NCBI RefSeq assembly: GCF_024701375.2
Contig: NZ_CP113910.1
Location: 2,790,001-2,854,000 of the forward strand
Origin: Streptomyces sp. KMM 9044
GTDB taxonomy: Bacteria; Actinomycetota; Actinomycetes; Streptomycetales; Streptomycetaceae
DNA: 64,000 bases
Reading direction: 5' to 3'
Below, one piece after another: positions 7,280-17,787 of the stretch. A model generated the notes under the pieces. The model saw nothing but the letters and a program-made list of their open reading frames with translations, had not been told where the DNA came from and made no database searches. A program made the translations under genes and the position numbers. Every line of letters begins with the position of its first letter. Positions within the stretch are counted from its first letter, which is position 1.

Positions 7280-8638
7280 TCAGGTCTGCTTCGACGCCAG
7301 TTCGATCACCGTGACGTCCGACGGCGCGCCGATCCGGGTCGGCGGGCCCCAGGCGCCTGCGCCGCGGCTGACGTACAGCTGGGTGTCGCCGTAGCGGTCC
7401 AGGCCCGCGAGGGTCGGGTTGGCGGCGGCGGCGAGGTAGCTGGCGGGCCAGAGCTGGCCGCCGTGGGTGTGGCCGGAGAGCTGGAGGTCGACGCCGTGGT
7501 CGACGGCCTCGTGGACCATCACCGGCTGGTGGGCGAGGAGCACGCAGGCACGGGCCCGGTCCCGGTCGCCGAGCGCCCGCGCGTAGTCGGGTCCCTGGCC
7601 CTCGTCCTCGCCGGCCAGGTCGTTCACGCCGGCGAGGTCGAAGTGCGGGAGTGCTGTGCGCGCGTTCTCCAGCGGGTTCAGGCCGAGCCGGCGCACCTCG
7701 TCGACCCACTCCTCGGCGCCGGAGAAGTACTCGTGGTTCCCGGTGACGAAGAAGGAGCCGTGACGTGCCCTCAGCTGCGCCAGCGGGGCCGCGGCCGGGC
7801 CGAGTTCCTTGACCGTGCCGTCCACCAGGTCGCCGACGACGGCGATCAGGTCGGGCTGGGTCGAGTTGATCGTGTCGACGACCTTCTGCGCGAAGCCCCG
7901 GCCGAGGACCGGCCCCAGGTGGATGTCGCTGACCACGGCGATCCGGTAGCCGTGCGCCGCGCGGGGCAGCGTGGCGAGCGGCACGGTGACCCGCTTCACC
8001 TTCGGCCCGCGCACCGTGCCGTACGTGCCGTACCCGACCGTTCCGACGGCCGCCGCGGCAGCGGCCCCGGCGACCACCCGGGAGACGAACAGCCGCCGGG
8101 AGGGACCGGCGGGCTCCTCGGCTGCGTCAGGGGCGTCGGAGACGGGCGCGGAGGCCGCGGTCCCGGCCGGCGCGGGGACGTCCGCGTCCGCCGGCTGCGG
8201 CGTTCCCGGGGCCGGTGCTCCCGGTGCCGACGCGGCCGGTGCGGCAGCGGTGGCCGTCACGCCCGCCGGTACCGGCGTCGGCTCCTGGCCCGGCGGGGCG
8301 GCCACCGTGCGCCGTGCCCGGCGTTCCAGGACCCGGCGCAGCACCGGGCGGACGGCCTCGCCCACGAGCACCGCGAGGAGCAGGTAGAGGCACAGGGCCA
8401 GCCAGAGGTAGCCGGGCCAGGCCAGGACCTGCTTGAGCCGGAACGGGACATCGCTGCGTGTGGCGAAGAACGCCGCGAAGGTCACCGCCCAGCCTCCGGC
8501 GACCACCACCGCACCGATGCGGCGCACGGCACCCGGGGCCCGGGTCGTGTCGCGGAACAGACGGCGCCACAGGTACCAGTTGCCCGCCACCAGGACGGAC
8601 AGGACCAGCAGGGCGATGAGTACGAAGGCTATGGCCAC
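7280..8638 (-). CDS. Membrane-anchored metallophosphoesterase
   Basis: 452 aa, GTG start at 8638. Three N-terminal membrane helices (~1-20, ~40-60, ~72-95) are followed by a long Ala/Pro linker, a further hydrophobic segment ([17 protein letters not shown]) and then a calcineurin-like phosphoesterase domain (~230-450). The metal-binding motifs are all present: VVSDIHLG, VVGDLVDG, VTGNHEYF, LLAHQP and LSGHTHGGQ. Proteins of this family hydrolyse phosphodiesters or lipid pyrophosphates (LpxH/YkuE type); the substrate here is unknown. Ends against the terminator at 7238. Confidence 0.9.
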   Translation of the reverse strand: MAIAFVLIALLVLSVLVAGNWYLWRRLFRDTTRAPGAVRRIGAVVVAGGWAVTFAAFFATRSDVPFRLKQVLAWPGYLWLALCLYLLLAVLVGEAVRPVLRRVLERRARRTVAAPPGQEPTPVPAGVTATAAAPAASAPGAPAPGTPQPADADVPAPAGTAASAPVSDAPDAAEEPAGPSRRLFVSRVVAGAAAAAAVGTVGYGTYGTVRGPKVKRVTVPLATLPRAAHGYRIAVVSDIHLGPVLGRGFAQKVVDTINSTQPDLIAVVGDLVDGTVKELGPAAAPLAQLRARHGSFFVTGNHEYFSGAEEWVDEVRRLGLNPLENARTALPHFDLAGVNDLAGEDEGQGPDYARALGDRDRARACVLLAHQPVMVHEAVDHGVDLQLSGHTHGGQLWPASYLAAAANPTLAGLDRYGDTQLYVSRGAGAWGPPTRIGAPSDVTVIELASKQT

Positions 8639-8662
8639 GGTGCGGTGTTCCCCAGTTTTCCG

Positions 8663-8911
8663 TTACGACGTCCGTGACGTCCGGCTCAGTGCGCGCAGGC
8701 CGCGCAACCCGATGCCCCCGATGACCGTCCCCCATACGAAGGAGACGACAGCCAGCAGCAGATGAACCCAGAAGTATGCCGTCGGCTCACCGTCGTCGAA
8801 GGCCAGCCCGCTGCCGTCCTTGACCAGGTTCCTGACGAAAGTGATCCAGATGATCCAGCTCCACACCCCGAAGACGAGCAGGAGCCAGGAGACGGGGCGG
8901 CTGAGTTTCAC
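8663..8911 (-). CDS. SCO4848-family small membrane protein
   Basis: 82 aa with a GTG start at 8911 behind AAAGG. Two membrane helices: SWLLLVFGVWSWIIWITFV (~8-26) and HLLLAVVSFVWGTVIGGIG (~50-68). It matches my memory of the short conserved Streptomyces SCO4848 family, found next to a D-Ala-D-Ala carboxypeptidase as here. It lies 24 nt upstream of the phosphoesterase and is likely co-transcribed. Function unknown. Confidence 0.85.
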   Translation of the reverse strand: MKLSRPVSWLLLVFGVWSWIIWITFVRNLVKDGSGLAFDDGEPTAYFWVHLLLAVVSFVWGTVIGGIGLRGLRALSRTSRTS

Positions 8912-9083
8912 CAGATCTGACCTTTCGTCGCAACACCGGGCGCCCGGATCCGGCCAGGGCTCCGGGGAGTGTCCCCCGGGCGTGCACGGCATGGGTCCAG
9001 TATCACCGGCCGGTGTCCGGTTCCGTTCGCGGGGTGGGGAGGGAGGGGGGACTTCCTCAGGCACTGCATGTACGTTTCCGACC

Positions 9084-10484
9084 GTGTCCGCACCCAAAAA
9101 CTCCATCCAGCGCTCACTGTTGGTCACTTCCGCCATATTGGTGTCCACCGCGCTGACCGCTCCCGTCGCCCTCGCGGCCCCGGGCCCGTCGTCCACCCCT
9201 TCGTCCAAGCCCTCGGCCGGCTCCTCGGCCGACCCGTCGAAGAGCTCCACGAAGAGCCCGTCGAAAAGTGCGTCGAAAAGTGCGTCGAAGAAGCCGGCGA
9301 AGGGACCCGAGGCCGCTCCTCCGGCCGGAATGTCGACGGTGGGCGGCACCCGGCTCGGACGGGCGGGGACCCAGGTCAACCTCGCGAGCGGCGTGCCGGT
9401 GCTGCCGAAGGACCTGTCGGCCCGGTCCTGGATCGTCGCCGACGCGGAGTCCGGCGAGGTGCTCGCCGCGCACAACGCGCACTGGAGGCTGGCCCCGGCG
9501 AGCACCCTGAAGATGCTGTTCGCCGACACGCTGCTGCCGAAGTGGCCCGGTTCGACGAAGCACAGGGTCGAGCCCTCCGACCTGGCCGGCACCGGCCCGG
9601 GCTCCAGCATGGTCGGGATCAAGGAGGACGAGACGTACACCGTCCACGACCTGTGGCTCGGTGTCTTCCTCCGCTCCGGCAACGACGCGGTCAGGGTGCT
9701 GTCCGCCATGAACAAGGGCCTCGGGAACACCGTCAGGGAGATGAACGAGCACGCCGAGGAGCTCCAGGCCCTCGACACGGTCGTGGTGAGCCCCGACGGC
9801 TACGACGCCGAGGGTCAGGTGTCGTCCGCGTACGACCTGACCCTGATAGCCCGTTCCGGGCTGCAGAAGAAGGACTTCCGGGAGTACGCCTCGACGGTCC
9901 GCGCGGACTTCCCCGGTGAGACGAAGAAGAACAAGAAGGGCAGGAAGGTTCGCGAGTCCTTCGAGATCCAGAACACCAACCGGCTGCTGTCCGGCGACTA
10001 CGACGTGCCCGTCTACGAGGGCATCGCCGGAGTGAAGAACGGCAACACCACCAACGCGGGCGCCACCTTCACCGGGGTCGCGGAGCAGGACGGCAGGGTG
10101 CTGCTCGTCACCGTGATGAACCCTCGGAAGAAGGAGAGCAACGGGGTCTACAAGGAGACCGCGAGACTGTTCGACTGGGGTTTCGAGGCGGTCGGCAAGG
10201 TCGACCCGGTGGGTGAGCTGGTGCCGCCCAGGAGCGCCGTGCAGGCCGGCGCCCGGCCGAGCGCCGGCGCCTCCCCCGGCGAGGCGGGCGGCGCGGGCGA
10301 GGGGGTGCCCGGCGCCGCGGGCACCCGGCCGGTGGCGAGCGCCGCGGCCGGGAGCGGGGCCGGTGGCGTCGGGACCGCACTCGCCGTCACGGGCGGCGTG
10401 CTGGTACTGCTCGTGGGCGGGGCGTTCCTGGTCAACCGCCGATGGCCGTTGCCGGATCTGGTGCGCCGCCGGCCGCGCCCGTGA
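9084..10484 (+). CDS. D-alanyl-D-alanine carboxypeptidase (peptidase S11), membrane-anchored
   Basis: 466 aa; the GTG at 9084 is chosen because it places a signal peptide (NSIQRSLLVTSAILVSTAL) at the N-terminus. A Ser/Lys-rich linker with ~12-bp repeats (KSASKSASKKPAK) precedes the S11 domain (~105-360). The catalytic SxxK is PASTLKML, SxN is RSGNDA, and the third motif reads VKNGNT rather than KTG. A C-terminal helix (ALAVTGGVLVLLVGGAFLV) anchors it outside the cell. It trims the terminal D-Ala of peptidoglycan stem peptides. The upstream region 8912-9083 holds no gene and should contain the divergent promoters. Confidence 0.92.
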   Translation: MSAPKNSIQRSLLVTSAILVSTALTAPVALAAPGPSSTPSSKPSAGSSADPSKSSTKSPSKSASKSASKKPAKGPEAAPPAGMSTVGGTRLGRAGTQVNLASGVPVLPKDLSARSWIVADAESGEVLAAHNAHWRLAPASTLKMLFADTLLPKWPGSTKHRVEPSDLAGTGPGSSMVGIKEDETYTVHDLWLGVFLRSGNDAVRVLSAMNKGLGNTVREMNEHAEELQALDTVVVSPDGYDAEGQVSSAYDLTLIARSGLQKKDFREYASTVRADFPGETKKNKKGRKVRESFEIQNTNRLLSGDYDVPVYEGIAGVKNGNTTNAGATFTGVAEQDGRVLLVTVMNPRKKESNGVYKETARLFDWGFEAVGKVDPVGELVPPRSAVQAGARPSAGASPGEAGGAGEGVPGAAGTRPVASAAAGSGAGGVGTALAVTGGVLVLLVGGAFLVNRRWPLPDLVRRRPRP

Positions 10485-11349
10485 CCTGCCCGCCCTTCTT
10501 CTCCTTGTCCTGCGTCGCTGTCCAGGCGGCGCAGAACACGATCAGTTTCATGGTGAAGTTGATCCACAGCAGCAGGGCGACCGGGACGCCGAACGCGCCG
10601 TACATGCTCTTCGCCGCGATGCCCTGCACATAGCCGCTGAGCAGCAGTTTCAGCAGTTCGAAGCCGACCGCGCCGATGAGCGCGGACACGACCAGAGGGC
10701 GGCGGGCGGGTTCGACGCCGGGCAGCGGCGCCAGGACGTACAGCAGGAGCAGGAAGTCGGCGCCCACGGCGACGGCGAAGGCCACGATCCGCAGCACGAT
10801 CCCGCCCCAGCCGCCCTCCTCCAGCCCGATGGCGTCACTGATCCGGTCGACCGCCGTCGAGGCGACCGCGGAGGCGGCCAGGGTGACCAGAACCGCGCCG
10901 CCGAGCCCGACGAGGATACCCGCGTCCTTGGCCTTGCGCAGGAAGGGGTTCTCCTCCGGTTCGGGCAGCTCCCACACCGCGCGCAGGCACTCGCGCGTCG
11001 ATCCGGCCCAGCTGATGCCGGTGAACAGCAGGGCCGCACCGGCGACGAGACCGATGGTGCCGGCGTTGTCCACCAGGCCGGCGATATCCAGTTGGTCGGA
11101 GATGCCGGGCACCTGCTCGGCGATCTTCTCCTGGAGGGTGTCCTGCTGCTCCTGGCTGAGCATGGCGGCGCCGACCGCCGCGGCGACGGTGAGCAGCGGG
11201 AACAGCGCGACGAAGCTGGTGAACGTCATCGCGGCGGCCAGTCGCGTCCAGGCCACCCGTTCCATCCGCTCGTACGACCGCCACGCGTGCGTGAGCATCA
11301 GCCGCGTGGCCCACGGGCCGACGACCGGGAGTCTCTTCAGCCAGTCCAT
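10432..11349 (-). CDS. YihY/BrkB-family inner membrane protein
   Basis: 305 aa. The ATG at 11349 is preceded by AGAGG at 6 nt; an upstream ATG at 11382 has a worse site. There are six hydrophobic segments, starting with MTFTSFVALFPLLTVAAAVG, and the family signature AGAALLFTGISWAGSTRECL. Members are conserved envelope proteins of uncertain function (once misnamed RNase BN). The 3' end overlaps the end of the convergent carboxypeptidase gene by 53 nt. Confidence 0.88.
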   Translation of the reverse strand: MDWLKRLPVVGPWATRLMLTHAWRSYERMERVAWTRLAAAMTFTSFVALFPLLTVAAAVGAAMLSQEQQDTLQEKIAEQVPGISDQLDIAGLVDNAGTIGLVAGAALLFTGISWAGSTRECLRAVWELPEPEENPFLRKAKDAGILVGLGGAVLVTLAASAVASTAVDRISDAIGLEEGGWGGIVLRIVAFAVAVGADFLLLLYVLAPLPGVEPARRPLVVSALIGAVGFELLKLLLSGYVQGIAAKSMYGAFGVPVALLLWINFTMKLIVFCAAWTATQDKEKKGGQVTGAAGGAPDPATAIGG

Positions 11350-11474
11350 GAACCGCCTCTGCCCCCGCAGGGGAGGTCCCATGTCCGGAACGACATCCCA
11401 TTAATCACCCGTTCCGGGGAGTGAGGCGAGGTTTCAGAACTAATCACCCATATAGGGGCGATACGGTCATCGAC

Positions 11475-12272
11475 ATGCCTGATGACACCGTCTCCCCCAC
11501 GGGATGGGGCCACGCCGTTCCCGCCGCGGCCCGGCTGCCCCGGTCCCTGCTCGTCCTCGGCGGTACGTCCGAGATCGCGCTGGCCACCGCACGCCGGCTG
11601 ATCGCCCGCCGCACCCGCACGGTGTGGCTGGCGGGCCGGCCCTCCCCCGCGCTGGACCGGGCCGCGGAGCAGTTGCGCCGCCTGGGCGCTCAGGTGCGCA
11701 CCGTCGCCTTCGACGCCCTGGACCACGCCTCCCACGAGAACGTCCTCGGCAAGGTCTTCGCGGAGGGTGACATCGACATGGTGCTGCTCGCCTTCGGCAC
11801 CCTCGGCGACCAGGCCCACGACGAGCGGTCGCCCCGGGCCGCCGTCCGGGTCGCGCAGACCAACTACACCGGCGCGGTCTCCGCGGGCCTCGTGTGCGCC
11901 GGTGCCCTCCAGAACCAGGAGCACGGCTCCCTGGTGGTGCTGTCGTCCGTCGCCGGGGAGCGGGCCCGCCGCGCGGACTTCATCTACGGCTCCAGCAAGG
12001 CCGGCCTGGACACCTTCACCCAGGGCCTCGGCGACGCGCTGTACGGAACGGGTGTGCACGTCATGGTCGTGCGTCCCGGCTTCGTCCGTACCCGGACGAC
12101 CGCCGCGCTGCCCGAGGCACCGTTCGCCACCACCCCGGAGGCGGTCGCGACGGCGGTGGAGCTGGGGCTGCGCCGCCGTGCGGAGACGGTGTGGGTACCG
12201 GGCGGACTACGCGTGGTGATGTCGGCGCTGCGGCACCTGCCCCGGGCGGTGTTCCGGCGGCTGCCGCTCTGA
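11475..12272 (+). CDS. SDR-family DprE2-like reductase (decaprenylphosphoryl-arabinose pathway type)
   Basis: 265 aa from ATG 11475. The Rossmann glycine motif is VLGGTSEIALATA. The catalytic set is S (VVLSSVAG), Y and K (FIYGSSKAGLD), and the C-terminus ends with a hydrophobic patch. It resembles DprE2, which reduces decaprenylphosphoryl-2-keto-ribose to the arabinose form. No DprE1-like oxidase is adjacent, so the exact substrate is inferred. The ribosome binding site is weak, and the short intergenic region shared with the divergent YihY gene carries both promoters. Confidence 0.82.
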   Translation: MPDDTVSPTGWGHAVPAAARLPRSLLVLGGTSEIALATARRLIARRTRTVWLAGRPSPALDRAAEQLRRLGAQVRTVAFDALDHASHENVLGKVFAEGDIDMVLLAFGTLGDQAHDERSPRAAVRVAQTNYTGAVSAGLVCAGALQNQEHGSLVVLSSVAGERARRADFIYGSSKAGLDTFTQGLGDALYGTGVHVMVVRPGFVRTRTTAALPEAPFATTPEAVATAVELGLRRRAETVWVPGGLRVVMSALRHLPRAVFRRLPL

Positions 12273-12351
12273 CGTCCGAGGGCCGGGGGTCCTGTCGTTG
12301 CCTTCCCGTCGTCCGCCCGCAGGGCGGTTCTTGCGGCGTCATGGGGCCCCG

Positions 12352-12419
12352 CTCATGGGGGCCTCCCCCGCTCGGGCGAAGCCGGGAGGCGGGGGAGGAG
12401 CCGAGAGCTCGGGGGAACG
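12352..12419. repeat. REP-like GC-rich intergenic palindrome
   Basis: CCTCCCCCGC (12362-12371) pairs with GCGGGGGAGG (12389-12398). The flanking sequence with CGAGCTCTCGG resembles the hairpins often repeated between Streptomyces genes. It lies between two convergent genes (12272 and 12479) and likely terminates both. The rest of the 12273-12478 gap holds nothing I can identify. Confidence 0.5.
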
Positions 12420-12478
12420 TGGCCGGGCGTCGCTGGACAGGCGGAAACGTGACGACGGGGCCCACGAGGACCGGAGGG

Positions 12479-13057
12479 TCAGTACGCGGTGACGGAACCG
12501 CGGTCGGCACGGCCGGACTGCGGGGGCACCGCCGGCGAACCGAACGGAAAGTCCCGCAGCTTGCGCCACACCGCGTCGGCGCCCTGTTCGTAGAGCGCGA
12601 AGCCGGTGCAGGGCCACCGCGCCTCGTAGTCGGCGAGCTCCTCGAAGGCGCGGTCCATCGCCGCCTCCTCGATGCCGTGCGCCACGGTGACGTGCGGGTG
12701 GTACGGGAACTGCAGCTCACGCGCGACGGGGCCGGACGCGTCGCGGACCTGCTTCTGCAGCCAGGTGCAGGCCTCGGCTCCCTCCACGATCCGGACGAAC
12801 ACGACCGGCGACAGGGGCCGGAAGGTACCGGTGCCGGAGAGCCGCATGCGGAACGGGCGGCCGGTCACGGCGACCTCGTTCAGATGCGTCTCGATGGCCG
12901 CCAGGTCACTCTCGTCGACCTCCGTCGGCGGCAACAGGGTGACGTGCGTGGGGATACCGTGAGCAGCGGCGTCGCCGAAGCCCGTGCGCAGCTGCTGAAG
13001 CCGGCTGCCGTGAGGCTCCGGGACCGCGATCGACACACCGATCGTTACGGTCCCCAC
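12479..13057 (-). CDS. 2'-5' RNA ligase / 2H phosphoesterase family protein
   Basis: 192 aa; the GTG at 13057 is 5 nt after AAGGAG. Two HxT motifs (THVTLLP near residue 40 and PHVTVAHG near 125) define the 2H phosphoesterase fold, which ligates or hydrolyses 2'-5' and cyclic phosphate RNA ends. The length matches the family. It lies downstream of trpS on the same strand across a 253-nt gap (13058-13310) in which I see no gene. Confidence 0.9.
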   Translation of the reverse strand: MGTVTIGVSIAVPEPHGSRLQQLRTGFGDAAAHGIPTHVTLLPPTEVDESDLAAIETHLNEVAVTGRPFRMRLSGTGTFRPLSPVVFVRIVEGAEACTWLQKQVRDASGPVARELQFPYHPHVTVAHGIEEAAMDRAFEELADYEARWPCTGFALYEQGADAVWRKLRDFPFGSPAVPPQSGRADRGSVTAY

Positions 13058-13310
13058 ATCGTCTCCTTCGTTTCCGTCGTTCGGTCCTTGCGGTGGTGCC
13101 GGCCCCGGGTGGTGGCACCGCCCCGCCCCGTCCGGTGCGCAGCGGGTGGCCGCCGGAGCGGCCACCCCCGTACCGACTGTACGACCACGGCCCGCTCCCG
13201 GGCAGGCGCAGCCGGAGTGACGTACGGCGCTCAGCAGGTGGTACGGATCGGTACCGGGCCCGCGTTCAGTCCCGCGGCGGTCGCCGCAAGAGCCCCGGCC
13301 CGGGGCCGGG

Positions 13311-14660
<1,350 letters not shown>

Positions 14661-16109
14661 TCAGCCGAGGTCGATCTCCGGGTACAGCGGGAAGCCGGCC
14701 ACCAGGTCGGTCGCGCGGTGGGAGATCTCGTCGGCGATCTTCGCGTCGAGGACGTGGGCCGCCCTGGAGGGGGCGCCGGACTTGGTGGTGCCGGCCTCGG
14801 TGGTGGTCAGGACACGGTCGATCAGGCCCGCGACCTCGTCCATCTCGGCAGTGCCCAGACCGCGCGTGGTCAGCGCGGGGGTGCCGATGCGGATGCCGGA
14901 GGTGTACCAGGCACCGTTCGGGTCGGCCGGGATGGCGTTGCGGTTGGTGACGATGCCGGAGTCGAGGAGGGCGGCCTCGGCCTGGCGGCCGGTGAGGCCG
15001 TAGGAGGACGCCACGTCGATCAGGTTCAGGTGGTTGTCCGTGCCACCGGTCACCAGGGTGGCGCCGCGGCGCATCAGGCCGTCGGCGAGGGCACGTGAGT
15101 TGTCCACGATGCGCTGGGCGTAGTCCTGGAAGGAGGGCTGCCGGGCCTCCGCCAGGGCGACCGCCTTGGCGGCCATGACGTGCGGGAGCGGGCCGCCCAG
15201 GACCATCGGGCAGCCACGGTCGACCTGGTCCTTGAGGGAGTCGTCGCACAGGACCATGCCGCCGCGCGGGCCGCGCAGCGACTTGTGGGTGGTGGTGGTG
15301 ACGATCTGGGCGTGCGGGACCGGGTCGAAGTCGCCGGTGAGGACCTTGCCGGCGACGAGGCCGGCGAAGTGCGCCATGTCGACCATGAGCGTGGCCCCGC
15401 CCTCGTCGGCGATCTCGCGCATGATCCGGAAGTTCACCAGACGGGGGTACGCGGAGTACCCGGCGACGATGATCAGCGGCTTGAACGCGCGGGCGGACGC
15501 GCGCAGCGCCTCGTAGTCGATCAGGCCGGTGGCCGGGTCGGTGCCGTAGGAGCGCTGGTCGAACATCTTGCCGGAGATGTTCGGGCGGAAGCCGTGGGTG
15601 AGGTGGCCGCCGGCGTCCAGGGACATGCCGAGCATGCGCTGGTTGCCGAAGGCGCGCCGCAGCTCGGCCCAGTCGGCGTCGGAGAGGTCGTTGACCTGGC
15701 GGACGCCGGTCTTCTCCAGGAAGGGCACCTCGACGCGGGCACCGAGGACGGCCCAGAAGGCGACGAGGTTGGCGTCGATGCCGGAGTGCGGCTGGACGTA
15801 GGCGTGGCGGGCGCCGAAGAGCTCCTTGGCGTGCTCGGCGGCCAGCGATTCGACGGTGTCGACATTACGGCAGCCGGCGTAGAAGCGGCGGCCGACGGTG
15901 CCCTCGGCGTACTTGTCGCTGAACCAGTTGCCCATCGCCAGGAGGGTGGCGGGCGAGGCGTAGTTCTCGGAGGCGATCAGTTTGAGCATCTCGCGCTGGT
16001 CGGCGACCTCCTGGCCGATGGCGTCGGCGACGCGCGGCTCGACGGCACGAATCACGTCGAGGGCGGAGCGGAAGGCGGTGGAAGCGGTGGAGAGGGGCTC
16101 GGCGGGCAT
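14661..16109 (-). CDS. glyA: Serine hydroxymethyltransferase, long actinobacterial type
   Basis: 482 aa; the ATG at 16109 follows GGAGG by 6 nt. The PLP-binding lysine is in [15 protein letters not shown]; the N-terminal [19 protein letters not shown] and the active-site [12 protein letters not shown] are intact. It interconverts serine and glycine with tetrahydrofolate. It is about 65 residues longer than the E. coli enzyme because of insertions (for example around [13 protein letters not shown]), a form I recall as one of two SHMT copies in Streptomyces. It has its own terminator and no operon partner. Confidence 0.94.
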   Translation of the reverse strand: MPAEPLSTASTAFRSALDVIRAVEPRVADAIGQEVADQREMLKLIASENYASPATLLAMGNWFSDKYAEGTVGRRFYAGCRNVDTVESLAAEHAKELFGARHAYVQPHSGIDANLVAFWAVLGARVEVPFLEKTGVRQVNDLSDADWAELRRAFGNQRMLGMSLDAGGHLTHGFRPNISGKMFDQRSYGTDPATGLIDYEALRASARAFKPLIIVAGYSAYPRLVNFRIMREIADEGGATLMVDMAHFAGLVAGKVLTGDFDPVPHAQIVTTTTHKSLRGPRGGMVLCDDSLKDQVDRGCPMVLGGPLPHVMAAKAVALAEARQPSFQDYAQRIVDNSRALADGLMRRGATLVTGGTDNHLNLIDVASSYGLTGRQAEAALLDSGIVTNRNAIPADPNGAWYTSGIRIGTPALTTRGLGTAEMDEVAGLIDRVLTTTEAGTTKSGAPSRAAHVLDAKIADEISHRATDLVAGFPLYPEIDLG

Positions 16110-16426
16110 GAGGGACCTCCGGACGTGGCGTTCGGTGTTCACGGCATGGCCCAGGCGCACGGCACTCGGCCGGTCCCGGCGGGTCACGGGCCCGGGGGCC
16201 GCTTCCCGATGGTCGGTCCCATCCCAGCACGCCAGTCACGGCCCGCCGGTCAGCCTACCGGGCGGCGCGGAGTGCATTCCCGCCGCCCGGTCGGCCTCGA
16301 GCGGCTTGGGCAGGGTGAGGGGGTGGATCAGGCCCTGTTCCTCGACGGTCCGCTGCCAGCCGGGGCGGGGTTCGATGGTGCGGCGTTCCACGGACGGGTC
16401 CTTCGCTCCTTGGCTCGACGGGGTGT

Positions 16427-16708
16427 TCAGCCGCCGCTGCCGGAGGACGAGCCGAAGCCGTGCCGGTCGACGGCCTCGCTCCGGCTGAAGGTGCCGTCGT
16501 CGGCCCAGCCGGCGCTGACGTCGGCGTCGTAGTACCAGCCGACGTCGGCTCCCTTGCTGAGGGAACCGGAGGTCGTCGTGCAGTTCTGGTCGGCGACGAC
16601 CTTGTAGCCGTCGAGGTGGTCGTAACTCTCCCGGTCCACTCAGCGGCGGTCCGGATCCGAACCGCACGCGGACAGGGCCGCCGCGAGAACCCCCATACCG
16701 CCGAGCAT
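16427..16708 (-). pseudogene. Lipoprotein gene interrupted by an in-frame TGA
   Basis: From ATG 16708 the frame gives a signal peptide ending in a lipobox (MLGGMGVLAAALSACGSD, Cys at 16). A TGA at 16642-16640 follows six codons after the Cys, and the same frame then continues without a gap for 70 codons (DHLDGYKVVADQNCTTTSG ... DVGWYYDADVSAGW). A GTG right after the stop could restart translation, but the product would lack its export signal. A basic stretch upstream (KTEQKARTRRRLRSGTV) suggests a longer original N-terminus. Small secreted Streptomyces lipoprotein of unknown function. Confidence 0.6.
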
Positions 16709-16974
16709 CACCGTGCCGGACCGCAGCCGCCGCCGGGTCCGGGCCTTCTGCTCCGTCTTCCGGGCTGCCCTCTGCGCCGTCTTCTCCGCTCCCCCGTGTG
16801 TGCCGCGTCGCCGCTGCCGGTCCGTCGTGCTCCCCGGCTCGCGGCGGACAGCCTAGGCACCGGCCGGCAGGCGTGGGCAGGGGCCCTTGGCCACGGGCTC
16901 GACCGCCCCCTGTTTCGGGGCCTTTGGGATGGTGTGCGCGCTTGGCACGGCGGCCCGTCGGCGAAGGACTGCCG

Positions 16975-17206
16975 GGAGAGCCCTCGGGGGAGAGCCCGGC
17001 ACAAGACGTCCAGGGGCGCCGTCCAGGCGTGGTCCGGCGGGGTGCCGTAGCGGACGACCAGTCCGTCCGGGGGCGGCTTCGGCGGCGGGGCGGCGAAAGT
17101 ACGCCAGGCCCTTGACCGCGAGGCCCTGCCAGTCGGCCGCCCGGACGACCGGCTGCTCGGTGCCCGGCGGCAGTCGGAGCACCGCGTGCAGCCCGGCCGC
17201 GCAACC
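16975..17206 (-). pseudogene. C-terminal fragment of a MocR-like (GntR/aminotransferase) regulator
   Basis: On the minus strand AGLHAVLRLPPGTEQ, then AADWQGLAVKGLAYFR and, after a frameshift near 17090, DGLVVRYGTPPDHAW match the end of MocR/PdxR regulators, whose C-terminal half is a class I aminotransferase fold. The N-terminal winged helix and PLP lysine are gone. The fragment abuts an AhpD-family fragment on the other strand at about 17200, as expected if one deletion removed the 5' halves of two divergent genes. Confidence 0.55.
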
Positions 17207-17292
17207 ACTGCGCCTTCTGCCTGGACATGCACTCCGATGCGGGGGTGTCGGCGTCCCTCGGGTGTGAGGACGGGGCGACCCCGGCCGACGAG
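17200..17292 (+). pseudogene. AhpD/carboxymuconolactone decarboxylase-family fragment
   Basis: The plus strand reads RNHCAFCLDMHSDAG, the CxxC-x3-H active-site signature of AhpD-like proteins. No start or N-terminus precedes it, and within 30 codons it runs into the 28-bp repeat array. MocR regulators are often divergent from such genes in Streptomyces, which agrees with the neighbouring fragment. Confidence 0.6.
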
Positions 17293-17294
17293 AC

Positions 17295-17787
17295 GGTCGC
17301 GGCGGTCGCGGCGGTCGCGGCGCATCGCGCGGGCCGCGGCGGTCGCGGCGGATCGCGCGGGCCGTGGCGGTCGCGGCGCATCGTGCGGGCCGCGGCGGTC
17401 GCGGCGCATCGTGCGGGCCGCGGCGGTCGCGGCGCATCGTGCGGGCCGCGGCGGTCGCGGCGGATCGCGCGGGCCGCGGCGGTCGCGGCGGATCGCGCGG
17501 GCCGCGGCGGTCGCGGCGGATCGCGCGGGCCGCGGCGGTCGCGGCGCATCGCGCGGGCCGCGGCGGTCGCGGCGGATCGCGCGGGCCGTGGCGGTCGCGG
17601 CGCATCGTGCGGGCCGCGGCGGTCGCGGCGCATCGTGCGGGCCGCGGCGGTCGCGGCGCATCGTGCGGGCCGCGGCGGTCGCGGCGCATCGTGCGGGCCG
17701 CGGCGGTCGCGGCGCATCGTGCGGGCCGCGGCGGTCGCGGCGCATCGTGCGGGCCGTGGCGGTCGCGGCGCATCGTGCGGGCCGTGG
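17295..17787. repeat. Minisatellite: 17 head-to-tail copies of a 28-bp unit
   Basis: Units recur exactly every 28 bp from 17323 to 17771. Each starts catcg(t/c)gcgggcc or gatcgcgcgggcc and ends in ggtcgcggcg; the variable sites are c/g at unit base 1, t/c at base 6 and c/t in GGCCG(C/T)GG. Three copies of gcggtcgcg precede the first unit. Because 28 is not a multiple of three and the unit has no stop, all frames are open and produce long Arg/Ala-rich false ORFs. There are no unique spacers, so it is not a CRISPR. Confidence 0.95.

Noticed and set aside
9084..10484. KNG in place of KTG in the S11 carboxypeptidase as a sign of inactivation
   Set aside because: I recall KNG variants in actinobacterial S11 enzymes; SxxK and SxN are intact, so activity is likely.
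17323..17787. Possible CRISPR array
   Set aside because: Units are directly adjacent with no unique spacers, and no cas gene is present.
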